Source: Achatina immaculata
Lineage: Eukaryota; Mollusca; Gastropoda; Stylommatophora; Achatinidae
Direction of reading: 5' to 3'
Length of the DNA: 64,000 bases
NCBI GenBank assembly: GCA_009760885.1
Contig: CM019693.1
Span: 43,859,433 to 43,923,432 of the forward strand
Below, in pieces: positions 1 through 10,702 of the stretch. Within the stretch, counting starts at the first letter, position 1, and each line of letters begins with the position of its first letter. Both the position numbers and the translations under genes were made by a program. The notes beneath the pieces were generated by a model. That model did not search any database. It was not told where the DNA came from and worked only from the letters and a program-made list of their open reading frames with translations.

Positions 1-22
1 TTGAAATCCTAACTTCAGGGTT

Positions 23-294
23 AAAAAAAAAGTAAAGATAGTCCCATAGCAAATGCCGTCGGGGGTGAAGCGTTAGAGACCTCATTATGCTGGGTCATCA
101 GCGTATGAGGTAGGGTGACCAGTTTCTTTCCTCGCTGCCTTTACTTCCCAGATTTTCTCTGGTACCCATTTTACGAGGCTGGGTCGACCTCGGGGCCGTA
201 TTGGTCGGAAAAAAAAATCCCGCTCAGCTGGGGATTCGAACCCTCGACCATTTGGTTGCTAGACGAGTGCTCTAACCACTACGCTAGCCGGCCC
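23..294 (-). mobile_element. tRNA-derived SINE, complete, with target-site duplication
   Basis: On the minus strand the head carries a Pol III A box (TAGCGTAGTGG) and a perfect B box (GGTTCGAATCC) near 225-290, followed by a body with the family phrase GGGTACCAGAGAAA and a T-rich end. A perfect 10 bp direct repeat, CTTCAGGGTT, lies at 13-22 and 295-304, so this is an insertion by target-primed reverse transcription. It sits inside a minus-strand Rep-A copy. Other family members are at 27.2, 32.7, 34.2, 35.9 and 56.4 kb. Confidence 0.85.
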
Positions 295-585
295 CTTCAG
301 GGTTGGTGAATCACAAATGATGAAGACCCTGTCCCATCTTTCATTTGTTATCCTTGTAACAACTCTAATCTAGTTAACGGGACAGAGATTGACATAGTTC
401 TACGATGATGGAGTCTGCTAAAGAAGTACGGCATGCATACACCCCCCCCCCCCCGCTTTCTAGCTCCACTCAGGGACTGGAAAAAAGTAGTCATCATAAC
501 CCACTCCCAATCCGACACGATGCTGTGCGTCAACATCTTCACCGCATCGGCCGCACAACAACACCAGCTCGCAATTCCAGAATGA
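295..585 (-). mobile_element. Rep-A retroposon copy, interrupted by the SINE
   Basis: Matches the other Rep-A copies (4247-4587, 30326-30656) in reverse orientation: the phrases for 'gaccctgtccca', 'gagtctgctaaagaag' and the paired hairpin arms are in the same order. The hairpin arms here are 518-526 and 541-549, with one mismatch. It contains a poly-C run at about 440-454. The 3' end of the element lies beyond the SINE to the left and leaves the window. Confidence 0.7.
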
Positions 586-761
586 CTGGAAGATACCTAC
601 TGGAGTGTAGGGACGTCGTGGGCCATTATCACTGACTTCACATGGTCTGTGCTGAGTGGGGTGGAGAACCACTCTCATCAGAAGATATTCATCAAAACTT
701 CCTCCATAATATTTTTCTGTTCACATTTTGTTCATCAAAAGTTATCTTTTTTTTTCTTCAT

Positions 762-1028
762 AAAAGTAACCAGGTTCTACGTCACTGAGGCCCTATAAAA
801 GCAACCAGGTATCGTCTCGCGTCACTAGGGCCCTATAAAAGCAACCAGGTCTCGTCTCACGTCACTGGGGCCCTATAAAAGCAACCAGGTATCGTCTCGC
901 GTCACTAGGGCCCTATAAAAGCAACCAGGTCTCGTCTCACGTCACTGGGGCCCTATAAAAGCAACCAGGTATCGTCTCGCGTCACTAGGGCCCTATAAAA
1001 GCAACCAGGTCTCGTTTCACATCACTGA
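762..1028. repeat. 40 bp minisatellite with 80 bp higher-order unit
   Basis: About 6.5 units containing GGCCCTATAAAAGCAACC. Units alternate strictly between an 'agg ... atcgtctcgc' and a 'ggg ... ctcgtctcac' form, giving an 80 bp dimer. Each unit has a TATA-box-like CTATAAAAG, but nothing shows it is used. Confidence 0.9.
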
Positions 1029-1050
1029 CAAGCTTGTGGTTATAGTGACC

Positions 1051-1212
1051 ACCATTTTCTTTGATCTGGCTGTACTTATAAGACTCGCCATACCTGGCTA
1101 CCTTTCTCTTTGACCTGCTTGTACTTATAAGACTCGCCATACCTGGCTACCTTTCTCTTTGATCTAGTTGTACTTAAAAGACTCGCTATACCTGGCTACC
1201 TTTCTCTTCAAC
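1051..1212. repeat. 49 bp tandem repeat, about 3.3 copies
   Basis: Phrase TGTACTTATAAGACTCGCC recurs at 1071, 1120 and 1169. The third copy has drifted. It follows directly after the 40 bp array but shares no obvious sequence with it. Confidence 0.85.
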
Positions 1213-1512
1213 TCCCCCCCCCCCTCAAAAAAAAGTCAGGTATTTATTTCAACTGTCGAGTTAACGGTGGGGGGGGGGGGGGGCGTCTTGAGGGGAAAAA
1301 AAAAGGGGGGGGGGACAGACAACTGAATCACCAAACATGTCTACGTTGTATGACACATGAGAGGCACATGCACAATCCGCTTCGATACTCAGGCTCTGTT
1401 TTTTGGTTGTTGTTTTTTTAACATAATGATAATTTGTGTTTTCCTGTACCTGGCTTTGGTCTTTACAACTTTTATTTGTAATACGCGGCCCGGGTAAGGG
1501 CGGGGTTGGGGG
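1213..1512. other. homopolymer-rich spacer, no gene seen
   Basis: Holds long C, A and G runs (for example G16 near 1268 and a G9-10 run near 1305) and then unremarkable AT-rich DNA. I see no coding or RNA feature. Confidence 0.6.
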
Positions 1513-2247
1513 AGGAGGTGAGTGAGTTGGGTCTTTTCACTCAGGATCAAGTTTTGTTGGGGGGGGGGGGAGTGAGTTGGGCCTTTTCACCCAGGATCAA
1601 GTTTTGTTGGGGGAGGGGGAGTGAGTTGGGTCTTTTCACCCAGGATCAAGTTTTGTTGGGGGGGGGGGGTGAGTTGGGTCTTTTCACCCAGGATCAAGTT
1701 TTGTTGGGGGGGGGGGGGGAGTGAGTTGGGCCTTTTCACCCAGGATCAAGTTTTGTTGGGGGGGGGGGGTGAGTGAGTTGGGCCTTTTCACCCAGGATCA
1801 AGTTTTGTTGGGGGGGGGGGGGGAGGTGAGTGAGTTGGGTCTTTTCACCCAGGATCAAGTTTTGTTGGGGGGGGGGGGAGTGAGTTGGGCCTTTTCACCC
1901 AGGATCAAGTTTTGTTGGGGGGGGGGGGTGAGTGAGTTGGGCCTTTTCACCCAGGATCAAGTTTTGTTGGGGGAGGGGGAGTGAGTTGGGCCTTTTCACC
2001 CAGGATCAAGTTTTGTTGGGGGGGGGGGGTGAGTGAGTTGGGCCTTTTCACCCAGGATCAAGTTTTGTTGGGGGGGGGGGGTGAGTGAGTTGGGCCTTTT
2101 CACCCAGGATCAAGTTTTGTTGGGGGAGGGGGAGTGAGTTGGGCCTTTTCACCCAGGATCAAGTTTTGTTGGGGGGGGGGGGGGAGTGGGGAGTGAGTTG
2201 GGCCTTTTCACCCAGGACCAGGGTTTGTTGGGGGGGGGGGGTGGAGA
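1513..2247. repeat. G-run minisatellite, about 14 copies of 47-58 bp
   Basis: Each unit contains CACCCAGGATCAAGTTTTG, then a G tract of roughly 9 to 16, then a short GTGAGT-type linker. The unit length varies mainly through the G tract and an optional GTGA insert. The G tracts could form intermolecular or inter-unit quadruplexes. The stop-free frames across it are an effect of the repeat. Confidence 0.95.
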
Positions 2248-2724
2248 TCCTGGACTTTAATAACGTAAAACTTGACACATTTGCCAGAAGAAAAGCAAGA
2301 AAAGTTATTTTATAATCATCACAAACTAAACTGCATAAAACAATGCAAGAATAACTGCATACACACAAAACAATGTGTAAGTGACATATATGGCAGTTCG
2401 TATCTGTGTCTGGACGGAAAGCAACAGTAGCTGGCCCTGGGGCCCTACCTGGCTCTCCGAGGCTCTAACCGCCAGTTCTTTTCAGTGTCCAGGTCCCTTC
2501 CAACCCCCCCCCTTCCCCCGGGCGTCCCATCCCACCTGTCAGAAAGGGCAAGCTAGAGAAGCTAGGGTAGGGCGCAGGGATCTAGCCGCTTAGAAAATGA
2601 CTCAAATAAACGGTCAATCTGACAAGGTCATGGTCGAATATCCTTCCAATGCCTGGTTCGTAGGGCTAATAATCCCGCCACCTGGTGTATTTGCCCGGCT
2701 GCGAAGGACGTACAGAACACTTAC
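2248..2724. other. unassigned stretch
   Basis: No array, transposon end or convincing exon is visible apart from the candidate exon that starts at 2725. A poly-C run is at about 2505-2512. Confidence 0.5.
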
Positions 2725-2814
2725 TTTCATTCCATTGATCTCGCTACCAACTTGATTGATTACACCAAAGTCCACGTTTGCCAAAGGCTGGCATTTTTCT
2801 TCCCCGTGCAAAAG
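2725..2814 (-). CDS. candidate internal exon, unknown protein
   Basis: On the minus strand a 90 bp block of 30 open codons (including NVDFGVINQVGSEINGMK) is bounded by an AG acceptor after a T-rich stretch (TTGTTTTTGTGGTAG) and a consensus donor AAA|GTAAGT. Phase would be 0 on both sides. I do not recognise the peptide and no partner exon is visible. Short open blocks with fair splice sites also arise by chance, so this is a low-confidence call. Confidence 0.25.
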
Positions 2815-3538
2815 CTACCACAAAAACAAGTATGATCTTTTCTGGTATATTTTTGAGAGTCGCATTAATCACTGCATGGTGTGTGCTGTTCGGTTTTTAT
2901 TTGCCCAATCGCTTATGAAAATGTTTTGTGAAAAACCTCATTTTAAATTTCATTCTCTTTTTTTTTCTTGTTGTTTAAACTGGCAGAGAGTGTTCTCTCT
3001 CACACATACACAAACACACAGACAGATGTATAACCGAGCGAAACAACCACACTGCACTTCAGAACATCAATAGTGTTTCGAAAATATCAACAGCGATATT
3101 CTGTTTTCTGTTTTTAGCATCATAACTGAGTATAATACTTTGTCTGTCTATTATACACATACAACACACACACATCTCTATGTATTTTGCCTCACTGCTT
3201 GTTCTTTTCTTCTTCTTCTTCTTCTTCCCATACCATGACTCGCCAGCCACCGAGTTCTGTTCTAAAAGAACATAATTCTAAACGTAACTTGTTAGATCTT
3301 ATTAGAAATTATCTTAGTGAATGTGCAAGAGTGGAATGTCAGAAAAAAACTTCGAATGTATTGTGTGTGTGGGTGTGCGTACGTACATGTGTGCGTGCAA
3401 GCTATCTTGATAGATTATTTATCTCTCATGTAATTCATTATCCTATATTTGTGAATGTTATAGATTCTTAGATATTTTTTCGTGTTTTGTATACTTATAC
3501 TAAATCAAATGCGTGGGAAGAATGAAAGATGGAATGAT
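2815..3538. other. unassigned stretch with simple repeats
   Basis: Contains CA-rich stretches near 3001-3020 and 3160-3175, a TTC repeat at about 3211-3228, and a TG-rich stretch near 3361-3400. Nothing gene-like is seen. Confidence 0.5.
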
Positions 3539-3630
3539 AAAGGGCAGAATATAAGACGGGGCTTGCGCGCCCAACTCTTCACCCTTTTAAAATAAAATCA
3601 TTCATTCATTCATTCATTCTTCTTCATCTT
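3539..3630 (+). mobile_element. LINE 3'-tail fragment with (ATTC)n
   Basis: Reads AAGACGGGGCTTGCGCGCCC, then a CTTCACCCTTTTAAAATAAA-like segment and an ATTC repeat. The same tail closes the long LINE remnant ending near 59265 and recurs at 12216 and, antisense, at 42946-43338. This is probably a severely 5'-truncated insertion. Confidence 0.6.
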
Positions 3631-3785
3631 CTGCTGCTGCGTTCAGTTTTATAGACAGGTTACTTTCATGGATCCCATCTCACAGGAGATCTTTACGCAC
3701 GCCCCCGCAGCTTTGCGTCCATGCTTTCAGTCTGCGTAATATTTGCGCTCTTAATTTGCATAAAGTCTCTGCAAATTTGAATGCT

Positions 3786-3971
3786 GAGAAATAAGTGACA
3801 TGACGGCTGCGTTAAAACTGTGACTAGTAATAAGAAATAAGTGACATGACGGCTGCGTTAAAACTGTGACTAGTAATAAGAAATAAGTGACATGAGGGCT
3901 GCGTTAAAACTGTGACTAGTAATAAGAAATAAGTGACATGACGGCTGTGTTAAAACTATGTCTAGTAATAA
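3786..3971. repeat. 46 bp tandem repeat, 4 copies
   Basis: Phrase AAATAAGTGACATGACGGCT recurs every 46 bp. The last copy has the most substitutions. Confidence 0.95.
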
Positions 3972-4246
3972 GAAGTTTGAACGACGTGGTTGGAGTCAGG
4001 AGCCTCTTTTCAACCTACAGAGTGATGTTATAGAAGATCTGCAGCCTGAGGTGTTCCGTTCCTGAACCAGTGTGCTTTCAGAAGACATCTTGCCTTGCAG
4101 CCGCCACATTTTCCTTTCCCACTTTGCTATTGAAAAAAAAAACAGCTTGAATGTGTTGCTCTTATTTAATGTAACCTTGCCATGCCTTGGAGTCATATAG
4201 TGATATAATGTTAGTGCCGGTATTTTCCTTGACCTGTTGGCACACT

Positions 4247-4587
4247 TGTCTTGTGTTATCTCCCTGAAACTTCGAACTGGTGTCCTGTGCAGCCGATGCT
4301 GTTGAGGTGGTGGACTACAGCATAGTATCGGCGTGGGAGCGGGTTATGGCAGCTATTTTTTCAGTCCCGGAGTACAGCTATGCAAGGGGGTGTGCAATGC
4401 TTCTTTAGCAGACTCCACCACCTTGGGGACTATGGCGATCCCTGCCCCGTTAGCCAGGCTAGGCTTGTTACTAGGGGTACCAACGGAGAGGCGGACAGGG
4501 TCTTGGTCAGCTATGGTTCGCTAAACCTGACGCTAGCATATCAGCCACGGGTCGATGACTGCTTAATCAAAGTCTTCAGTGAAATCT
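4247..4587 (+). mobile_element. Rep-A retroposon, full copy with 12 bp TSD
   Basis: A 341 bp element flanked by a perfect direct repeat TGTTGGCACACT at 4235-4246 and 4588-4599. It has a 5' CTCCCTGAAAC segment, then CGATGCTGT at 4294-4302 with a decayed partner at about 4317-4330, then the conserved TTTAGCAGACTCCACCACC block, and a GGTTCGCTAAACC segment that loosely resembles a Pol III B box. No poly-A tail and no protein. I do not recognise the family. Confidence 0.85.
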
Positions 4588-4653
4588 TGTTGGCACACTA
4601 GAGGGTGATGTGGTCAGGATCACGCCTACTTGCCTTCTCTTCCTCAATTCCAG

Positions 4654-4823
4654 AAGATATCTGGTGCCTATTTCTACGGCTGGATGACTGGGGTACCTCC
4701 GGCCGGATTCGATTTGAAGAGCAACTGCTCTTATTTTAATGATCCTAAATTAATCAAAAACATGTCTCCGATCCTAACACAGATGCCGTCCCGACAGTTG
4801 ACAAAAACAGAGACGATCATTCG
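4654..4823 (+). CDS. candidate internal exon, unknown protein
   Basis: A 170 bp block of 56 open codons plus two bases lies between a strong acceptor (pyrimidine-rich TTCTCTTCCTCAATTCCAG) and a consensus donor, CG|GTAAGT at 4824. The peptide includes GAYFYGWMTGVPPAGF and a possible N-glycosylation site in KSNCSYFND. I do not recognise it. The host sequence is not one of the repeat families found elsewhere in the window, which supports a unique exon. It would be phase 0 in and phase 2 out. No neighbouring exon is visible. Confidence 0.4.
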
Positions 4824-5140
4824 GTAAGTGCTATCACGTGCTGACAAACGACTGGATAAACCCAGAAGTCACGTGACGCACCAATTCAAAGCTATTTTCT
4901 CACGCACTCGCTGATCGTATACAACATTCTTATCAAAACTATCACAGTTTATGAACTTATCAATCCCCTTAAACTATCAAACTGTCTTTCAATACACTTT
5001 ATAGCAAATCCACTATCTCCACGGATCAAAATAACCACAAAATGATTATCGTAAAATGTTGATTATCTGAACCATTATAGCGCACCCTTCCAATTCCTAT
5101 TTTTCTAAACAAAACTACGCCATATACATTTAATAGACAT
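4824..5140. other. unassigned, nothing seen
   Basis: AT-rich, non-repetitive, with no coding or element signal that I can support. If the candidate exon before it is real, this is intron. Confidence 0.5.
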
Positions 5141-5176
5141 TGCTTCTTCTCCTCCTCCTCCTTCTTCTTCTTCTTC

Positions 5177-5335
5177 CATCTCCCTGGAACAGCGAACTGT
5201 TTTGTGCACCCCATACGGTGAAGATGTCAGGACAGAGAATAATGTCGGCTTCAAAGTGGGTTACAGCAGCTAAAAATGCAGAGAATGTGCAGCACTTCTT
5301 TAGCAGACTTCACTGCTATGAGGATTATGGATGGT
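5177..5335 (+). mobile_element. decayed Rep-A fragment
   Basis: Starts with CATCTCCCTGGAACAGCGAA and contains CACTTCTTTAGCAGACTTCA, in the same order as complete Rep-A copies, but the hairpin region is degraded. It is preceded by a CTC/TTC simple repeat at 5141-5176. Confidence 0.6.
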
Positions 5336-5368
5336 GTAATATCTAAGTGCGTGATAAAGCATCTTCTA

Positions 5369-5713
5369 ATCTGATTCCACAAAGAATCTTTCGATCTAAC
5401 TCCACAAAGAACATCTTATGACCTGACTCCACAAAAACATCTTGTGATCTGACTCCACATCGAATATAATGTGATCTGACTCCACACAAAGAAACCCGTT
5501 ATCTGACCACATAAAGAACACCCCTGTAACTGACTCCACAAAGAACATCCTGTGATCTGACTCCACAACGAAAATAATGTGAGCTGACACCACAAAGAAC
5601 ATCAAATGATCTGACTCCAAGAAGAAGATCTTGTAATCTGACTCCACAAAGAACACTTCGCAAGGTGACTTCATAAACAATATCATAAACTGATCCCATC
5701 AACTATATCACTA
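5369..5713. repeat. 27 bp minisatellite, about 13 diverged copies
   Basis: Units of the form ATCTGACTCCACAAAGAACA repeat with substitutions and small indels. The array ends about 30 bp before a LINE fragment. Confidence 0.9.
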
Positions 5714-5744
5714 TCTAAATACATAGAGAAGATCTGGTAAACAG

Positions 5745-6195
5745 GAAGGTAAGCTCAGTCCTTGTAGACCAACATGGTTCGGAGACATGGGTTATGACCA
5801 AGACACTACAACAGAGGATACAAACATTCACGAACTACTGCTTGAGGTTAAACAATAAATGGCGGGACAAGATCAGGAACGAGGAGGTCTGGGAAAGAGC
5901 AGGGCAAGAGCCTACGGACCTACATATAATGTCTAGGAAGTGGAGGTGGATTGGCCATACACTGAGGAAACTCTGATACCAGCATAACAAGACAGGCTTT
6001 GACATGGAATCCTCAATGAAATAGAAATCGAGGAAGATCTAGAACTACTTGGAGAAGGGAAATTATATGACATTGCTCAGAGGCAAGGGATACACAGGGA
6101 AGGAAGTAGAGAATAAATCCAAGAGTATGGAAGACTTTATCCGTGACCTATGCTCCCAAGGGAGTGAAAAGCGGATGATGATGATGATGATGACA
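5745..6195 (+). mobile_element. LINE reverse transcriptase C-terminal fragment with (GAT)n tail
   Basis: Translation gives the family pattern GSETWVMTKTLQQR ... RNEEVWERAGQEP ... KWRWIGHTLRK, the region just after the reverse transcriptase fingers and palm in many EN-RT LINEs. Frame breaks follow, then FIRDLCSQGSEKR and an ATG/GAT repeat at 6174-6195, which looks like the 3' tail. A dead, 5'-truncated copy. Confidence 0.8.
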
Positions 6196-6241
6196 GACCG
6201 ACCTTCACATCTAAGCCGTACCTGCAGCACATCTTTATCTA

Positions 6242-6280
<39 letters not shown>

Positions 6281-7684
6281 CAATGGTTAGAGAAATATAC
6301 ACAAAAAGTTTCAGAAAACACCTTTCTCCAATCTGTTCGACTTTAGCGTCACACAAACTCCACACATTCTTCACACCCTTTTTTTTTCCCTCTCCTCCCC
6401 TTGGATGAAGATATCCCCAACCATTAACTTCTGCTTTCAAACGTCTTCTCTTATTTGTACAAATATAACCACAAATAAGATAAAACCTTACAGACGTCAG
6501 CACTGGCTTGCCGGCCTGCCCGAGTTGTAACTTTGAACATGGCCGTTGTTGAACAAATCTCCCCCCCCCCCCCCCCCCCCACATCTGAAAGTACGAATAC
6601 CTAATTCGAAAGCACATTATACGCCAGCGATTATAATCAGAAACGTTGGGCTTTGAAGAGCAACTAATGAAACCACGAGAATTAAACCATGCGTTTTGAA
6701 ACTACTTCTCTCCTGGATTGTATTTTTTATTAAAGAAGTTCGTTGTCGTAACCTGGGGCTATATTTCGGGTTTATTAATCGTAATGAAAGACGACCAGGG
6801 ATCTGAAAAGGGGAAGAGAGAGGGAGGGAGGGAGGGAAAATCGCTGGGGACTTCAAAAAACTCCGATGAACCCCCAAAGCTATGTCTGCTAATAAAACAC
6901 AGTTTTAAAGGGTAACCTTTCTCACTGCGGTGCGTTCAGCTTTCGCGCTGAAATAACCTTGGACTAGCAAGCGTTGGGGGTGTTCTAGAGCTCAGCGGTT
7001 TTCGTGTTACACACAGCTAGGACTCCGCTGTAAGCTCGAAGCACTTGAGAATGAAATTCCACTCATTATACGTTAAAGAAAAATATGCGAGAGGTTTGTT
7101 TATACAAAGATAAATGAAAGGAGAAAAATGAAGTATTTCAGCTTTCACAGGTGACCATACGATTAGCGCATGAGAAGAGAAGCTTCACCATCCGTCATGT
7201 ATCATTAGCGTGAATACTGTATACATACAATAATATTGTGTATATATATTAATATAGTAATACATAATAGGAAAAAAAAGAAAGAGAGGAAGACCAAGGC
7301 GAAGATAGCTGCAACAAATCGTAGAACTAATGATTGTCAGCGTCGGTCAGAATGTTTGATATCAAGGGTTTTCGTGTGTAGGAATAATGTCATATTTCAT
7401 TTAGTATCATGTGGCGGCTATCTTATACTGAGATGTAAGCTGTCTGGATTTCTTGTTCTTGTTTTACTGATCAGTTTGAGGTATGACATGATGTATTTTA
7501 CTGACATGAATTCATCGGCCAACATCATCATGTGTCGTTAATTAAATGTTTATGTGATCCGCATTGGATGCATTTAGTCGATTGATTTAGAGTTATTATT
7601 GAGTGAATTCATGGGTTGACAGTTTAGCATCAGTTAAAGGAGTTACGTACGAACGGCCAGAAATACCATGGGAAGATTGAATGA

Positions 7685-7736
<52 letters not shown>

Positions 7737-8841
7737 CCTTCTACCGTAATACTGTAGTAGTACAAATGAGGTAGAGAAGAACGAAAATGACATTAGTATC
7801 ATTTAATTACATCAGTCATCATAAGTTTCAAGCACCAGCATCTGACCTGTATCGGATGCGACAAATACAAACACACACACACATACATTTTTCAATACTG
7901 TTCCCTCTTTGCTTGGGAAGAAAAGCAAGGCATGCCTGATGCTGGCCGCAACACGCCGCAGAATGCTGCCAGAACAAGGAAAATGCAAGCACTAACAACA
8001 TTCTCTAGCAGGGACATGATATGTTTAACTTTCATGTTAAAGATTTTATAGTGCGAAGCAAACAACTCGGTAGAATTTTTTGGGCTGTAAATTACAAACG
8101 AAGACAAACCTTGTACAATATGCTGATTACTTCTAAAAATTCTGTCACTCCATTCATTCATTCATTCATTGTTATGTCTCAGAGAACATCCCTTAACTGG
8201 CACCGTAATAATAGCAAATGTTCAGCTGTATATGATGCTTTCACTGAAGATAAAACACAGTTAAAATGAAATGTGTGCATAAGTCCAAGAAGATACGTAG
8301 GAACGTTCGCAGAACAAATCTGAGTCGTGTCTGCATTGTGCTGCTTAACTTGAGTATAACATGCGGTTAAGAGGCTATAAGTAGCCATTCTGAAAATCGC
8401 TGCATATAACTTTGCTGATTAGTCCGTACACGACTATCTGTGTTCAGAGCCGGGAAGCCTCGGCAAACGGTAGCTGTACCTCGGTTAATAAAGAATGATT
8501 ATATAAACCCTCCACGTTCCGTACAAGAAAACAGGTAATGATTTCAATGTGGCCAGGTCAAAGTTGAAAGCAAATTTGATTGTGTGTCCCAGATAAGACA
8601 GTTATTACGTGCGACTAGGACCAGAAATTTACATTCTTTTTACGAGAGATAAAATTCGGATGAAAAGAAACAAAATCTAGGGGTTTAATTTGTCTGTTGT
8701 TTGTTGTTTTCGTTTTTTTTTTCTTTTGCGAAGAGGTTATGTTTTCAAGAAAGATTTCACAGCCTGAAAAAAGTACCCAAACACTTTCTACTGAACCGTG
8801 ACAGTTATGTAATAAAACTTTCTTTTCCTGAATTATAACAA
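6196..8841. other. unassigned stretch with microsatellites
   Basis: Holds (TC)n at about 6247-6277, a poly-C run at 6561-6580, GGGA repeats near 6820-6838, (TA)n at 7688-7735, (CA)n near 7870 and (ATTC)n near 8150-8172. I see no exon, RNA gene or transposon end in the rest. Confidence 0.6.
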
Positions 8842-9246
8842 CGTCAGCATTAAACAGTCTCTTGCATGTGACAGGTACACCATTAAACGGCTTCTTGAAC
8901 TGTGACAAGTACATTATTAAACAGTCTCTTGGACTGTGACAAGTATAGCGTTAAACAGCTTCTTGAACTGTGACAAGTATAGCGTTAAACAGCTTCTTGG
9001 ACTGTGACAAGTATAGCGTTAAACAGCTTCTTGAACTGTGACAAGTACATTATTAAACAGTCTCTTGGACTGTGACAAGTATAGCGTTAAACAGCTTCTT
9101 GGACTGTGACAAGTATAGCGTTAAACAGCTTCTTGGACTGTGACAAGTATAGCGTTAAACAGCTTCTTGAACTGTGACAAGTACACCATTATACAGTCTC
9201 TTAGAGTGTGACAAGTACACCATTATACAGTCTCTTGGACTATGAA
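8842..9246. repeat. 34 bp minisatellite, first block
   Basis: Units contain CTTGGACTGTGACAAGTA and TTAAACAG. The exact 34 bp period is clear from 8941 onward. The array is interrupted at 9247 by LINE-derived sequence and resumes at 9361. Confidence 0.95.
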
Positions 9247-9360
9247 TGTTGATAATCTGCACAACGATACATCAGCAGCAGGCTATCTTGTTTACAACTG
9301 AGAGGCCTACAGGAGATCCGTTAGGAAGGCAAAGTTCCGCAAGGGACATGCAAATGACTG
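9247..9360 (+). mobile_element. LINE C-terminal scrap inside the minisatellite
   Basis: About 114 bp closely matching 55777-55888 (phrases GTTGATAATCTGCA, GAGGCCTACAGGAGA and GGCAAAGTTC). In the 55.8 kb copy the frame reads a LINE C-terminus ending YRRAVREAKFCKGYAND. It splits the 34 bp array, so it was either inserted into it or the array spread around it. Confidence 0.75.
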
Positions 9361-9716
9361 ACTGGACTGTGACAAGCAGCATTAAACAGCCTCTTGGACT
9401 GTGACAAGTACACCATTAAACAGTCTCTTGGACTGTGACAAGTGTGACCAGTTCAGCATTAAACAGTATGTGACAAGTACACTATTAAACAGTATCCAGG
9501 ATTGTGACAAGTGCAGCATTAAGTCTATTGGACTATGACAAGTACACTATTAAAAGTCCATTGGACTGTGACAAGTACACTGTTAAACAATCTCTTGGAC
9601 TGTGACAAGTACACTATTAAACAATCTCTTTGACTGTGACTAGTACAGCATTAAACAGTCTCTTGGACTGCAACAAGTACAGCATTAAACATTTTCTTGG
9701 ACTGAGACAAGTACAA
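9361..9716. repeat. 34 bp minisatellite, second block (degenerate)
   Basis: Same unit as 8842-9246 but with more indels and incomplete units, for example near 9440-9560. Confidence 0.9.
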
Positions 9717-9955
9717 TATATATAACACTTACACTATACGCATAGTAAAAACATAACGAAAATCTAATATTAAAAGAGACGTTTTTAGACCAAACCTGCA
9801 CAACCTTCATTAATAACTTGCACACTTTTAAGAAGGAAAGCATGATAAAGCTGGTCGCGGTCTATCTATCAATAGGTACCAGCACAGAGAATGGGCTACC
9901 AAAAACCTCCTGCTGACGATGGAATTAGTGGAGAGTCCAGTCTCTAAGTCTAGTT

Positions 9956-10694
9956 CAGGGTTTCTCAACCCAGGCTCCTTGCAACCCTAGGATTCCACGA
10001 CGGGTCTGCTAGAGGTCCGCAAGAGATCGTGATTCCTAGGCACTTCTCACAGAACCCAGGGCTTAGCTACATGCTTCTATTTTCTGTTTAAGATAGGCTG
10101 GTTAGAAAGCCACTTTTTAAAGATAGGTTGGTTAGAAAGCCACTTTTTTTAAAGACAGGCTGGTTAGAAAGCCACTTTTTAAAGATAGGTTGGTTAGAAA
10201 GTCACTTTTTAAAGATAGGTTGGTTAGAAAGCCACTTTTTTAAAGACAGGTTGGTTAGAAAGCCACTTTTTAAAGATAGGTTGGTTAGAAAGTCACTTTT
10301 TAAAGATAGGTTGGTTAGAAAGCCACTTTTTAAAGACAAGCTGGTTAGAAAGCCACTTTTAGCTGTTCACGAGGACAAACAAAAACCATATTCTTACACA
10401 CGCCACATACCGCAAGCCATACCTGACGAACATTTTCTCCTGAAAATCTGTTACTCTTCCGTGGCAGCTGCGGCCTCTGTTGGATAAACTAAAAGGAAGA
10501 AACCTGTTCTTTTCTGCCTACATTGATGACTTTATTAGAACCGGTGTATTTTATGGCGCAGGCGTGGGGGCGTGATAGCTTGAAGGGGGAGGGGGAGGAG
10601 ACGACATATGAAGCGAAAAATGAGCGATGTTAAAATTTAAAAAAATTTAAAAATCGAAAAGTCCCGCCGGGGGCAAAAAGGTTGAGAAACGCTG
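9956..10694. mobile_element. non-autonomous hAT-like DNA transposon
   Basis: Terminal inverted repeats CAGGGTTTCTCAACC (9956-9970) and GGTTGAGAAACGCTG (10680-10694) pair with one mismatch. They are flanked by an 8 bp near-duplication, GTCTAGTT (9948-9955) and GTCTTGTT (10695-10702). Both the CAGNG...CTCAACC end type and the 8 bp target site are hallmarks of hAT elements. At 739 bp it has no transposase. Its interior is dominated by a 30 bp array. Confidence 0.8.
10086..10365. repeat. 30 bp minisatellite inside the hAT-like element, about 9 copies
   Basis: Unit contains GGTTGGTTAGAAAGCCACTT. It lies wholly between the inverted repeats, so it either came with the element or expanded after insertion. 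Confidence 0.95.
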
Positions 10695-10702
10695 GTCTTG
10701 TT

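Noticed and set aside
1506..2315. Repeated ELGLFTQDQVLLGGGG protein
   Set aside because: Translation of the G-run array; lengths vary with G-tract slippage.
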